Shown in pieces: positions 14,229 to 22,197 of a stretch of DNA of 22,310 nucleotides. A program made the translations under genes and the position numbers. Each line of letters opens with the position of its first letter. Within the stretch, counting starts at the first letter, position 1. The stretch is taken from NCBI GenBank assembly GCA_035430005.1, contig DAOMFV010000087.1:1-22310 (forward strand), in the 5' to 3' direction. Under the pieces are notes generated by a model that saw nothing but the letters and a program-made list of their open reading frames with translations, was not told the origin of the DNA and did not search any database. This DNA is from JAEUIE01 sp035430005. GTDB taxonomy: Bacteria > Planctomycetota > Planctomycetia > Gemmatales > HRBIN36.

Positions 14229-14415
14229 GGCCTTTCCATTTCCCCTCTCGAACCTGTTGGATACGCTGAGCAAGTAGTTGGCGTACCTGTTCTGGAGAAG
14301 CTTGCGGATAATCCAGCTTTACTCCTGCTTCCGCTAACTCCATGTTGAGATCATAAAGTTGGAGGTATTGTTCCAGTCTTTGATTTATTTCGCCACTATC
14401 GAAGTCTGGTTGCAT
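14200..14415 (-). CDS. Small acidic/helical protein preceding the nucleotidyltransferase (possible antitoxin-like partner)
   Basis: 71 residues, predicted all-helical: INQRLEQYLQLYDLNMELAE (about 9-28), then YPQASPEQVRQLLAQRIQQ (about 36-54) and a basic/Gly tail. I know similar short proteins only as companions of AbiEii-like nucleotidyltransferases. They share the pattern of a helix, then Y-P-x-A-S/T, then a second amphipathic helix. An excellent AAGGAGGAG ribosome site lies just before the ATG at 14415. The stop overlaps the downstream start, which implies translational coupling and supports a two-gene cassette. Whether the pair is a toxin-antitoxin system is inference from context. Confidence 0.7.
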   Translation of the reverse strand: MQPDFDSGEINQRLEQYLQLYDLNMELAEAGVKLDYPQASPEQVRQLLAQRIQQVREGKWKGHGPSDAAQR

Positions 14416-14544
14416 GGTTCGCTCCTCCTTCGCATCATGATTTTATCATAAATAACGAGCTCCAGTAGATCTTCTGGCATCTGATAGCGGGCGGGGGTAA
14501 TATTGCTGTAGTACCATCCCACCCCAACTGACAGTTGTTGCGCC

Positions 14545-16443
14545 ATGTATTCTACCACTTTCCACCTCGCTTCGGTTCTGGTTCTGTTAAGCCCGCTTAT
14601 GTTGTCTGCGCAGGAAACCAAGCCGCATCCATGGGACCCCCGCATGCAGGATCGCGCTTCGGTTCTGGAAGGATATGTGGAATTGCGGCAAGTGATCACA
14701 ACTGAGCCGCCCAAGACCTGGAACGTTTCAGAAGTGCAGCCCCAGGCGGGCTACGTCGGCATTCATCTCGATCCGCCCAGTGCCGGCAGCAGCTACTGGA
14801 AAGTGGGCAGCGTTGCCATAGATTCGCCGGCAGCCAAGGCGGGCCTCAAGAAGGGTGATGCTGTCATCCAGGTGGGCGATGAGAATGTCGTCGATGCACG
14901 GCTCGTTGCTGAACTCTTTCGTGGCAGAACCGCAGGCGAGAAGCTCAAGTTGGTCATTGAACGCAACGGCGTCAAGCAGGATGTGGTGGTCACCGTCGAA
15001 GCGACCAGCCGGCCTCTTTCTGCCAGCGGCCCGACACCAACGATTGGCATTACGACTACCGAATCTACCGAAGGTGTCAAAGTTGAACGGGTCATGCCTG
15101 CTTCCCCTGCCGAAACAGGCGGACTGAAGACCGGCGACGTCATCACCAGGATTGACAACACGCCGATCAGCGGGTCGGAACTCTTCTCCGCAGCAATTGC
15201 CAGCCGCAAGGTGGGCGATCAGATTCAGCTCGTCGTCAAACGGGCCAACGAAGAACTGAAGATCTCAGTCAAGGCCAGCGCCAACACCGGCAACGAGGGC
15301 CGTCGGGGAGGTGGCGGAGGAAACCAGCGTTGGGATGAACGCACTGCTACCACGTTCAAGAAAGACGTCTACCGCCTGGCAATCATCCCCATTGAATACA
15401 CCGATGTGAAGCACAATCCCCGCTTCGCCCTGGGCGATTGGGAACGGATGCTGTTCAGCACCGGCAACTATGTTGGCACCAGCCCTTCCGGCCAACCGGT
15501 GCATGGAAGCATGAACGATTTCTATCGGGAACAATCGTACGGCAAGTTCCGAGTCGAGGGGCAGGCCTTCCAGTGGATTACAGTTAATAAGAAACGGGCT
15601 GAGTATGCCAACGATACCGTTCGCAATGCCCTACTGACTGAGGCCCTCGACAAGATTCTGGCCCGTGATGGGTCACACGCCCTGGATGGGTACGATGGCA
15701 TCTTCTTCATTTACGCCGGCGGTCGATATCAGACCAATCGCGGCGGACTTTATTGGCCCCACCGCTCGAACCAGTTCTACAACGGCAAACGCTGGGCATA
15801 TTTCATCTGCCCTGAGAGCGAAGGCGGCAGCAACGAACGGTTCAGCACCAACAGCGTGCTGACCCATGAGTTCGGTCACATGCTGGGTCTGCCCGATCTC
15901 TACGCCCGCCCCGAAGCTCCCGGCTCCGAAGGTCTGGGCATCTGGTGCACGATGGCTAATGGGCACGGTCAGGCTGGTCGGCCAAGGCACTTCTCGGCCT
16001 GGTGCAAGGAATCGATGGGCTGGCTGAAGCCAACGGTGGTCGATCCGACGGTGCCACAACATGTCGTCCTGGGGCCAATTACTTCCGGCGACAAGGAATG
16101 CCTGAAGATTCTGGTGCGTAAGGATGGCAGCGAGTATCTGCTGCTGGAGAACCGCTATGCCCGCAGCTTCGATAAAGACCTGCCTGCCGAGGGCCTGCTC
16201 ATCTGGCGCATCGTCGATGGCCGCCCGCTGCTGGAAGAATCGCACGGCATCGCCGGCCCCGAAGGCCCAAACCGCTTCCTGACAGTGATCCCCTTCCCCA
16301 GCTTGTCGAACAATTCGTTCACTCCCTACACCACGCCTTCGAGCCGATCGCAAAAAGGGGGCGGGCTGCCGGTGAATATCACCAACATCAGGCGGCTGCC
16401 CGATGGACGTGTGGCGTTTGATTTGGGGATTGAGTATTACTAA
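14545..16443 (+). CDS. Secreted PDZ-PDZ metalloprotease, M6 (immune inhibitor A)-like
   Basis: A 632-residue exported zinc protease. The signal peptide covers about residues 1-22. Two PDZ domains follow (about 69-152 and 166-243), each with the typical SPAAKAGLKKGD / SPAETGGLKTGD loop, then a Gly/Arg-rich linker (about 250-262). The catalytic domain (about 272-560) carries HEFGHMLGLPD starting at His441, the HExxHxxGxxD motif giving three zinc ligands and the catalytic Glu442. The surrounding pattern (FYREQSYGKFRVEG, DGIFFIYAGGR, LLENRYARSFDKDLPAEGLL) is that of M6-type peptidases. PDZ domains probably select or dock C-termini or unfolded substrates. All catalytic residues are intact. The ATG has no evident ribosome site. 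It is divergent from the nucleotidyltransferase cassette and convergent with kinase 2. Confidence 0.9.
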   Translation: MYSTTFHLASVLVLLSPLMLSAQETKPHPWDPRMQDRASVLEGYVELRQVITTEPPKTWNVSEVQPQAGYVGIHLDPPSAGSSYWKVGSVAIDSPAAKAGLKKGDAVIQVGDENVVDARLVAELFRGRTAGEKLKLVIERNGVKQDVVVTVEATSRPLSASGPTPTIGITTTESTEGVKVERVMPASPAETGGLKTGDVITRIDNTPISGSELFSAAIASRKVGDQIQLVVKRANEELKISVKASANTGNEGRRGGGGGNQRWDERTATTFKKDVYRLAIIPIEYTDVKHNPRFALGDWERMLFSTGNYVGTSPSGQPVHGSMNDFYREQSYGKFRVEGQAFQWITVNKKRAEYANDTVRNALLTEALDKILARDGSHALDGYDGIFFIYAGGRYQTNRGGLYWPHRSNQFYNGKRWAYFICPESEGGSNERFSTNSVLTHEFGHMLGLPDLYARPEAPGSEGLGIWCTMANGHGQAGRPRHFSAWCKESMGWLKPTVVDPTVPQHVVLGPITSGDKECLKILVRKDGSEYLLLENRYARSFDKDLPAEGLLIWRIVDGRPLLEESHGIAGPEGPNRFLTVIPFPSLSNNSFTPYTTPSSRSQKGGGLPVNITNIRRLPDGRVAFDLGIEYY

Positions 16444-16461
16444 CGGGTTGCGGTATTTAAC

Positions 16462-16610
16462 ATTTAGCGCCCGGCTCTTCAAGCCGGGGGTGCGGTCGTG
16501 CGAAACAGATACCCCCTTCCCTAATTAACTTCCAAACATCACAACCCCCGCACAAGAGATTTCGTCTCCGCGCGGACCCGCCCCCGGCTTAAAGAGCCGG
16601 GGCTAAATGA
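16462..16610. repeat. MITE-like element with long terminal inverted repeats
   Basis: The left end CATTTAGCGCCCGGCTCTTC and beyond (to about 16500) is repeated in inverted form at the right end (about 16570-16608), which reads ATTTAGCCCCGGCTCTTTAA on the minus strand. The ends agree over about 30 bases with few mismatches, and each end itself contains the palindrome CCGGCT...AGCCGG. The 90-base interior has no gene. It may act as a bidirectional terminator between convergent genes; repeats with this CCGGCTCTT-AAGCCGG core are familiar from planctomycete genomes. Confidence 0.65.
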
Positions 16611-16721
16611 TTACTTCTTCGCTTTTGCCGCCTCCTGCACCGCATCCGCGAGGAGCCAGTTCTGGTGGAAGAAGGCGGCGGGGAGGTTGCGTTCCTTGCA
16701 GTAGATTTGCTGGTATTGCCT
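16611..16721 (-). pseudogene. 3' remnant of a degraded gene
   Basis: A short open stretch ends in TAA and has a protein-like, high-GC3 translation: QYQQIYCKERNLPAAFFHQN, then WLLADAVQEAAKAKK. Two consecutive stop codons (TAA TAG) close the frame upstream and it has no start codon, so it is a fragment. It lies just beyond the stop of kinase 2 in a different frame. The parent family is not recognised. It may be the end of an older gene displaced when the present kinase C-terminus was formed. Confidence 0.45.
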
Positions 16722-16744
16722 CTATTAGGAATGGTTAGCAATGT

Positions 16745-19700
16745 TCACTTCGGCAGAGCGAACTTCTCTTCGTCGATCTTCTCATTGAGTCGGTACTGAT
16801 ATTCTTCTCTAAGGTTCATTAAAGCGGGTGTAATTCGTGCTACAGGCAAGTATGTCTTCGCGTCAATATAGAGAGTCGTTTCGAACTTTCTGTCCTCGTT
16901 TGTGAAAGCATACTGATAGTGAAGCACATAGACGTCCCTGCCTCCGATCTTTTCCTGCTTATCCAGCCAGAAATCCGAGACTTGCAGATTGTCCTTTGGG
17001 TCAGATTCAACGGGTAGCTCTGATTGCATGGGCAAGAGGCTTTGAGTAAAGCCTATGCAAGACAGGTCATGGATGAGTTTAGCGCGTAGGAAGTTGGAAG
17101 TTTTAATTTCTATATAATTTGTTTTGTTATGCCGAGTTGACTGTTTCCTACCATCAGAGACAATTGTTGTTTCTTCGGCCGGGGCTCTACTCTGAACAAG
17201 ATAGTCCAGATGCAACTTGTTGCCTTGCGCAATCAAAACACTGGCCTTGACAGTGCCGTCATCGGCATTAGGAGGAACTTCAGTAGGGATCCTGTTTTGT
17301 AAAGTCATCTTTCCTACTAACGTGAGTTGGATTGTGTCAGCCTCAGCAAGTTTTTTCTCCATCCGATCAAACAGAGCCCTAGCTTCATTGTTTTCAGTTG
17401 TTGGTAAATTACCATTATTGATTACAGTTTCAGAAGAAGGTGTCATTCGATTGGAAACGAATGGTAGAGTCCTTGACGGACGGAAACCGTTACTGCGGAT
17501 CGAATTCGATGGCTCGTTGTAAAACGGCTCAAGCGACCATCCGGTCAACTCTAGGAAGCAAGACCCGCCTCGCAAAATTCGGCTTTCATCGGGCTTTATT
17601 TCCAGGACCTCTTCAATATCATCAAGAACTTGCCCTTTTTTCGGATACTCCCTGTGAGCAGTTTGTGTCCATTCAAATGCGTTACCATACATATCCGACA
17701 ATCCTAAATCATTGGGTTTGAGCGAGCCTACCGGATGAGTTTTTGAAAGAGAATTGGTTTTGTACCAAGCGTAACTCCCCAATACATCTACCGACTCACC
17801 AAAAGAGTACGCAGAATCAGCTTTTGCTTTACAAGCATATTCCCATTCTGCCTCTGTTGGCAGGCGGTAACCCGTCAGGGTTAAATAATTGGGGGCCATT
17901 TTCATTCCTACAGCATATTTGCCTGCATTATTTGGGAGATAGCACCACTGATCTTTCGGGATCCCATCCTTCTCACTTAGCCAATTGCAATACTCGACCG
18001 CATCATACCAACTCACGGAGTTCACCGGACAGTTACTTGTGGGGGCATGCTCTTCGTAGAAGTTATGGTCTTTCCGGAACCGAAGAAACTGTTCAACTGT
18101 TACTTCCTTGGAAGCTATTGCAAAGCTCCGGCCTATTTTACGTTTGTGTTTCAAATGTCCTTCTCCCATCCATAACACTACTGAATTGGGAATTACCACC
18201 AATGTCTGACCTTGCTTATTAACATACCACTGGCGTTTTCCTTCCACTTTTCCGGTCCCCAATTCCTTGTCGATTTCCTGGAGTTTTGCTTCCTGTTCCC
18301 ACTGTCGCAATAGCCACTCAATGGCTCCATGCATTCCTGAATCAGGCTCATCCCAATAAAGTTGTCGTAGTCGAGTTACCAGGTTCAATCGAAGGTTAAT
18401 AGATATGCTGTTTTTTTCAAACCCACCCAGACTTAACAAGATGGCCCGTTTCACCGATACTTCCTTCTCCTCTTCCAGTCGGGCGATCAAGAGTCCAGCA
18501 TTGACACCTGCTGGTCCCATCCGTTCAATAAGATAACTCCTCAATGTGGGATCAGGCTGATGCTTGAGCAATGGCCATACCTTCTCGGTCCGCCCCATTA
18601 CCATCAAGGCCTCCACGATATTCGCTTGCTTTCTGGCCAAGGCAATCTTCACTTCCGCAAACGCACTTGGCTTAAGTGGTTCGGCCAACTCCTTCTCCAA
18701 CCAATCATAACCATTTGGTAAGTCTGCGGCAAAGGTGCCATAAACGCTCGCAATCAATCCTCGTTCGGTTAGTGTACGTTTCTCGTCAACCAGAAAGTTG
18801 GCCAATGATGGCAAGAGCCATTTGCCTGCACCTTTCACTGCTTCTGTCCATTTCAGAATTGTTAAGGGTTTCTGGATCACAACCGTTGACGCCACGTCCA
18901 GACTGACTTTTTGCCATCGTGAATCGTCTGGGGCAAACGTAGCCANNNNNNNNNNNNNNNNNNNNNAGGCAGCGTGAAAGCGTTCATCCTGTTCATTCTT
19001 TGGATTCTCTAACAGCGTCCATAATCGCTCCATTAAGTCCTGTTTGTGGTCAAACAGAGCTTCTCGAATAACGACAAGCTCTTGCGGCTCAGCTTTGAGT
19101 AACCGGCCAAAAAGATACTCCATCTGCTCGGTGTCTATTGGTAGCAGGGCAAGGCTAACATGGAGTTGCTTTCGAGGATCTTTATGAACTTCATCCTCTT
19201 TGGACGCAATTCGCAACAGTGGATCGAGCCAACGGCGATATGAACTCATGTCATTTACAATAGCTGGCACGTCTGCCGTGTTCGCATCGAGAAGCCGATC
19301 TCGTAATGCCTCAGCCTTAAGTTTGCCTTGTGCTTCGTACCAACCCCAGCTCAAGAGTGCAAGAAATACTACAATCCCAACAGTCAGACTTGTCGCCATA
19401 GGATGCCGCTTACACCACCGCCAACTCCTTTCCAACTGCCCAACCGGTCTTGCCTCGATCGGCTCGCCGCGCTGCCAGCGTCCCAACTCCTCAGCCAAGG
19501 CTTCCGCCGAACCGTAACGGCGTGTGGCGTCCTTCTCGATGCACTTGAGGGCAATCGTCTCCAAGTCCCGATCAACGGTCGGCACCAGGCTCCTTGGCTT
19601 CGCCGGTTCCTTTTCCAACACTTCCAGAATCGTATCCAGTGGGGTGTTTGCCTGGAATGGAGGGCGGTCCGTGAGAAGATCATACAGAATGGCACCCAAG

Positions 19701-20548
19701 CTGTAGACGTCGGCGGCGGTGCTGAGGCTTTTGTCGCATCTGGCTTGTTCGGGGGCCATGTAGGCGGGGGTGCCGACGATGGCGCCGGTGTTGGTCAGGT
19801 CGCTGCCACCTTCGACCTTCTTGGCAAGGCCGAAGTCGGTGACGTGGGGTTCGCCATTATTATCGAGGAGTACGTTGCCTGGTTTCAGATCACGATGCAG
19901 GATGCCCCGCTGGTGGGCGTGATGCACTGCCCGGGCGACCTGTGCGACCAGCGAGGCGGCCCAGCGCTGCTGGTCTTTGGGCGTCTCCCCCTTGGGTCGC
20001 TGATTCTTGGCCTGACTGAGACTGCTGCCTTCAATCAGCTTCATGCTGAAGTAGTGTTGCCCTTCGTGCTCGCCTACTTCGTAGATCGGCACGATGTGGG
20101 GATGATCAAGATGGGCGGCTGCTTCAGCCTCGGCATGGAACCGCTGCACATCGCTGGGGCCGGCCAGGTTGCCTGAAAGGATCATTTTGACCGCGACAGT
20201 TCGATTGAGGCTTACCTGCCTGGCTCGGAAGACAACGCCCATGCCACCCCGGGCGATCTCGCTGAGCAATTCGTAGTCGCCGAAGTAACGAATCCGTGGG
20301 CCGGCCTCAGACTTGTTATCCCTACCAATGGTGGGGGCTTCAGCATCGATGGCCCGTGTCCCGACGATCTCTTCGAGTCGCCCCCGGTTGCCGAAGTAAC
20401 TGCGTATCTGGGCGGCGTGCTGGGGATACTTGTCCGTCCAGGCACTCACATCGATCGGCTGATCCTTGGCTCGTTCTTCGGCTTCGATGAGTGCAGCCAG
20501 GATCGAATCAAAGCCCGGTTCCTGGGGAGGAGTGGAGTTACTGTTCAT
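16745..20548 (-). CDS. Membrane Ser/Thr kinase fused to SUMF1/FGE-like and LolA/DUF2092-like domains
   Basis: A giant protein (about 1267 residues, with a gap). The N-terminus to about residue 370 is very close to kinase 1: glycine loop ARGGMGVV (99-106), Lys121, HRDLKPGN with Asp220, DFG (238-240), APEQ (265-268), all intact. A membrane helix spans about 385-403. The extracytoplasmic part has a helical, HEAT-like region (about 430-760); a SUMF1/FGE-fold domain (about 780-1027) with GYRLPTEAEWEYACKA, LGLSDMYGNAFEWTQ, RGGSC and NGFRPSR; and a C-terminal domain (about 1054-1267) with LFDRMEKKLAEADTIQLTL, then FWLDKQEKIGGRDVYVL and TLYIDAKTYLPVAR, resembling LolA-like/DUF2092 lipoprotein-carrier folds. 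The FGE catalytic Cys pair is not in its usual place. Twenty-one Ns interrupt the frame around residue 530. No ECF gene adjoins it; miaB is divergent. Confidence 0.88.
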   Translation of the reverse strand: MNSNSTPPQEPGFDSILAALIEAEERAKDQPIDVSAWTDKYPQHAAQIRSYFGNRGRLEEIVGTRAIDAEAPTIGRDNKSEAGPRIRYFGDYELLSEIARGGMGVVFRARQVSLNRTVAVKMILSGNLAGPSDVQRFHAEAEAAAHLDHPHIVPIYEVGEHEGQHYFSMKLIEGSSLSQAKNQRPKGETPKDQQRWAASLVAQVARAVHHAHQRGILHRDLKPGNVLLDNNGEPHVTDFGLAKKVEGGSDLTNTGAIVGTPAYMAPEQARCDKSLSTAADVYSLGAILYDLLTDRPPFQANTPLDTILEVLEKEPAKPRSLVPTVDRDLETIALKCIEKDATRRYGSAEALAEELGRWQRGEPIEARPVGQLERSWRWCKRHPMATSLTVGIVVFLALLSWGWYEAQGKLKAEALRDRLLDANTADVPAIVNDMSSYRRWLDPLLRIASKEDEVHKDPRKQLHVSLALLPIDTEQMEYLFGRLLKAEPQELVVIREALFDHKQDLMERLWTLLENPKNEQDERFHAAXXXXXXXXATFAPDDSRWQKVSLDVASTVVIQKPLTILKWTEAVKGAGKWLLPSLANFLVDEKRTLTERGLIASVYGTFAADLPNGYDWLEKELAEPLKPSAFAEVKIALARKQANIVEALMVMGRTEKVWPLLKHQPDPTLRSYLIERMGPAGVNAGLLIARLEEEKEVSVKRAILLSLGGFEKNSISINLRLNLVTRLRQLYWDEPDSGMHGAIEWLLRQWEQEAKLQEIDKELGTGKVEGKRQWYVNKQGQTLVVIPNSVVLWMGEGHLKHKRKIGRSFAIASKEVTVEQFLRFRKDHNFYEEHAPTSNCPVNSVSWYDAVEYCNWLSEKDGIPKDQWCYLPNNAGKYAVGMKMAPNYLTLTGYRLPTEAEWEYACKAKADSAYSFGESVDVLGSYAWYKTNSLSKTHPVGSLKPNDLGLSDMYGNAFEWTQTAHREYPKKGQVLDDIEEVLEIKPDESRILRGGSCFLELTGWSLEPFYNEPSNSIRSNGFRPSRTLPFVSNRMTPSSETVINNGNLPTTENNEARALFDRMEKKLAEADTIQLTLVGKMTLQNRIPTEVPPNADDGTVKASVLIAQGNKLHLDYLVQSRAPAEETTIVSDGRKQSTRHNKTNYIEIKTSNFLRAKLIHDLSCIGFTQSLLPMQSELPVESDPKDNLQVSDFWLDKQEKIGGRDVYVLHYQYAFTNEDRKFETTLYIDAKTYLPVARITPALMNLREEYQYRLNEKIDEEKFALPK
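18946..18966. other. Assembly gap (21 Ns)
   Basis: A run of 21 undetermined bases inside kinase 2. The frame continues on both sides, ending in RFHAA and resuming as ATFAPDDSRW, which suggests the two halves belong together. The true length may differ from 21, and the continuous frame could be partly luck. Confidence 0.95.
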
Positions 20549-20588
20549 GCGATACCTGTGGGAATGGTTGCACGATGATAGCGTACCT

Positions 20589-20633
20589 ATGGTAACAAGC
20601 GTAGAGCGAAGCGAAAGATGACGGGGAATTTAT
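20589..20633. promoter_or_regulatory. Intergenic motif shared with the ECF sigma upstream region
   Basis: The segment ATGGTAACAAGCGTAGAGCG with a following GATGACG resembles 11041-11085 (ATGGCAGTAAGCGTACCGGC with GATGACG): about 70 percent identity over 45 bases with one shifted base. Both copies have the same orientation and lie 40-100 bases upstream of minus-strand units that contain a kinase. It could be a shared operator or merely an interspersed repeat. Confidence 0.35.
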
Positions 20634-20648
20634 TTGATATGAGTGAGG

Positions 20649-20678
20649 TTGTGTAAAGTCTTTCAGTAACCATAGAAT
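20649..20678 (+). promoter_or_regulatory. Possible miaB promoter
   Basis: TTGTGT and TAGAAT with an 18-base spacer resemble a sigma-70-type promoter. The -10-like box ends only six bases before the miaB ATG, so a transcript from it would be almost leaderless, in line with the lack of a ribosome site there. This is a weak match judged by eye. Confidence 0.25.
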
Positions 20679-20684
20679 CACCTG

Positions 20685-22163
20685 ATGCCCAAACTCTTCA
20701 TTGAGACCGTTGGCTGCCAGATGAACGTGCTCGACAGCGAGCTGGTGGTGGGTAGCCTGCGCCGGCAGGGATACGAGTTGACGAGCGATCCGAAGGCGGC
20801 GGATGTCATTCTGTTCAACACCTGTTCGGTGCGAGAACATGCGGATGAGAAGATTTACTCCTCGCTCGGCACTTTGAGGCAGCACAAGCAGGCACATCCG
20901 GAGACGATCATTGGCGTGCTCGGCTGCATGGCTCAGAAGGATCGGGAGATCGTCACCAAGCGGGCGCCTTATGTGGATATCGTCTGCGGGCCGGGGCAAC
21001 TGGCTCGGGTGCCGGAGTTGATTGACGAAGCGAAGAAGACGAAGAAGAAGCAGTACGCCTTTTCGCTGGGCCGGGCGGCGGCGGGCAAGCTGGAAGTGAC
21101 GCAGAGCTTCGAGAGCTACGACCCGAACCGCGATCCATCGATGCGACCTTCGCCGTTCCAGGCCTATATCCGTATTCAGCTAGGCTGCGATAAGTTCTGC
21201 ACCTACTGCATCGTGCCAAGTGTTCGTGGGCCTGAACAAGGTCGGCATCCCGTTCACATCCTGGCCGAAGTGAAGCAACTGGCCGGCGAAGGGTGTAAGG
21301 AGATCACGCTGCTGGGGCAGACGGTCAACAGCTACAAGTTTGCCCATGGCGACGGACGAACGGATCGGCTCTCCGATTTGATGTACCGCATACAGGACGT
21401 AGCGGGCATCGAACGCATCAAGTTCGTGACCAGCTTTCCCAAGGACATGACCGACGACCTCTTGCAGGCAGTCCGCGATCTGCCCAAGGCGTGCCGATAT
21501 CTGCACGTCCCCGCCCAGCATGGCGACGATGTCATGCTCAAGCGGATGAAACGGCTCTACACGGTGGGCTTCTACAAAGAAATGGTGCAGCGGTGCAGGG
21601 AGACGATTCCGAATGTGGCCATCAGCAGCGATTTCATTGTGGGCTTCTGTGGCGAGACCGAAGAACAGTTCCAGACTTGCGGCGAACTGCTGCGTTTCGC
21701 CCAGTTCAAGAACAGCTTTATCTTCAAGTACAGCCCCCGGCCCGGCACCAAGGCCCATGAACTCTACGAAGACGATGTGCCTGAAGAGGTGAAGAAACGG
21801 CGGAACAACGATCTGCTGGCGGTGCAGACTGAAGTCAGCGCTGCCGATCATCAACGGCAACTTGGAAGAATCGCTTCAATTCTGGTCGAAGGACCAAGCA
21901 AGTCAGCCCTCAAGGAACGTGGCCAGCAGGCTTATCATGAGATGACGCAATTGACAGGCCGGACGATGACTGATCACATTGTGGTGTTCGATGGACATCC
22001 ACGATTGATTGGACAAACCGTTAATGTGCGAATTGATGAAATTTCGCCCTGGACGTTGTTTGGCACGGTCGAAACACTGGAGGCAGCGGAAGTGACGGAT
22101 AAGTTGATGCCGATAGAAAATGCAATGATTACCAACAGACGCATTGAGTTGTCACTGGCTTGA
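20685..22163 (+). CDS. miaB: tRNA-2-methylthio-N6-dimethylallyladenosine synthase (MiaB)
   Basis: Radical-SAM methylthiotransferase that converts i6A37 to ms2i6A37 in tRNAs reading UNN codons. Its 492 residues fit the family. The N-terminal UPF0004 domain binds the second [4Fe-4S] cluster through Cys11 (TVGCQMN), Cys47 (FNTCSVRE) and Cys81 (GCMAQ). The radical-SAM core has CDKFCTYCIVP with Cys168, Cys172 and Cys175, then QTVNSYK, LHVPAQHGDDVMLKRMKRLY and FIVGFCGETEE. The C-terminus (about 405-470) forms the TRAM RNA-binding domain (VEGPSKS, LIGQTVNVRIDEISPWTLFG). QTVNSY rather than the QNVNSY of E. coli and the GPGQL motif suit MiaB more than RimO or MtaB. The ATG has no strong ribosome site but starts exactly at the conserved MPKLFIETVGCQMN. 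It is divergent from kinase 2. Confidence 0.95.
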   Translation: MPKLFIETVGCQMNVLDSELVVGSLRRQGYELTSDPKAADVILFNTCSVREHADEKIYSSLGTLRQHKQAHPETIIGVLGCMAQKDREIVTKRAPYVDIVCGPGQLARVPELIDEAKKTKKKQYAFSLGRAAAGKLEVTQSFESYDPNRDPSMRPSPFQAYIRIQLGCDKFCTYCIVPSVRGPEQGRHPVHILAEVKQLAGEGCKEITLLGQTVNSYKFAHGDGRTDRLSDLMYRIQDVAGIERIKFVTSFPKDMTDDLLQAVRDLPKACRYLHVPAQHGDDVMLKRMKRLYTVGFYKEMVQRCRETIPNVAISSDFIVGFCGETEEQFQTCGELLRFAQFKNSFIFKYSPRPGTKAHELYEDDVPEEVKKRRNNDLLAVQTEVSAADHQRQLGRIASILVEGPSKSALKERGQQAYHEMTQLTGRTMTDHIVVFDGHPRLIGQTVNVRIDEISPWTLFGTVETLEAAEVTDKLMPIENAMITNRRIELSLA

Positions 22164-22197
22164 TTATTGAACACACGTCTAATCGCCATTCGCTGGA

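Larger units (their letters stand above)
16444..16744. other. Convergent intergenic region with inverted repeats and a gene fragment
   Basis: About 300 bases between the protease stop and the kinase 2 stop. It holds an inverted-repeat element (16462-16610) and an isolated 3'-terminal gene fragment on the minus strand (16611-16721), both listed separately. Nothing else was recognised. Confidence 0.6.

Noticed and set aside
14385..14714. Minus-strand open frame across the divergent intergenic region
   Set aside because: It overlaps the protease start and the small gene's start in other frames and has no recognisable domain.
19328..20176. 282-codon plus-strand open frame opposite kinase 2
   Set aside because: Antisense shadow of the GC-rich kinase domain; the kinase motifs on the minus strand are unambiguous.
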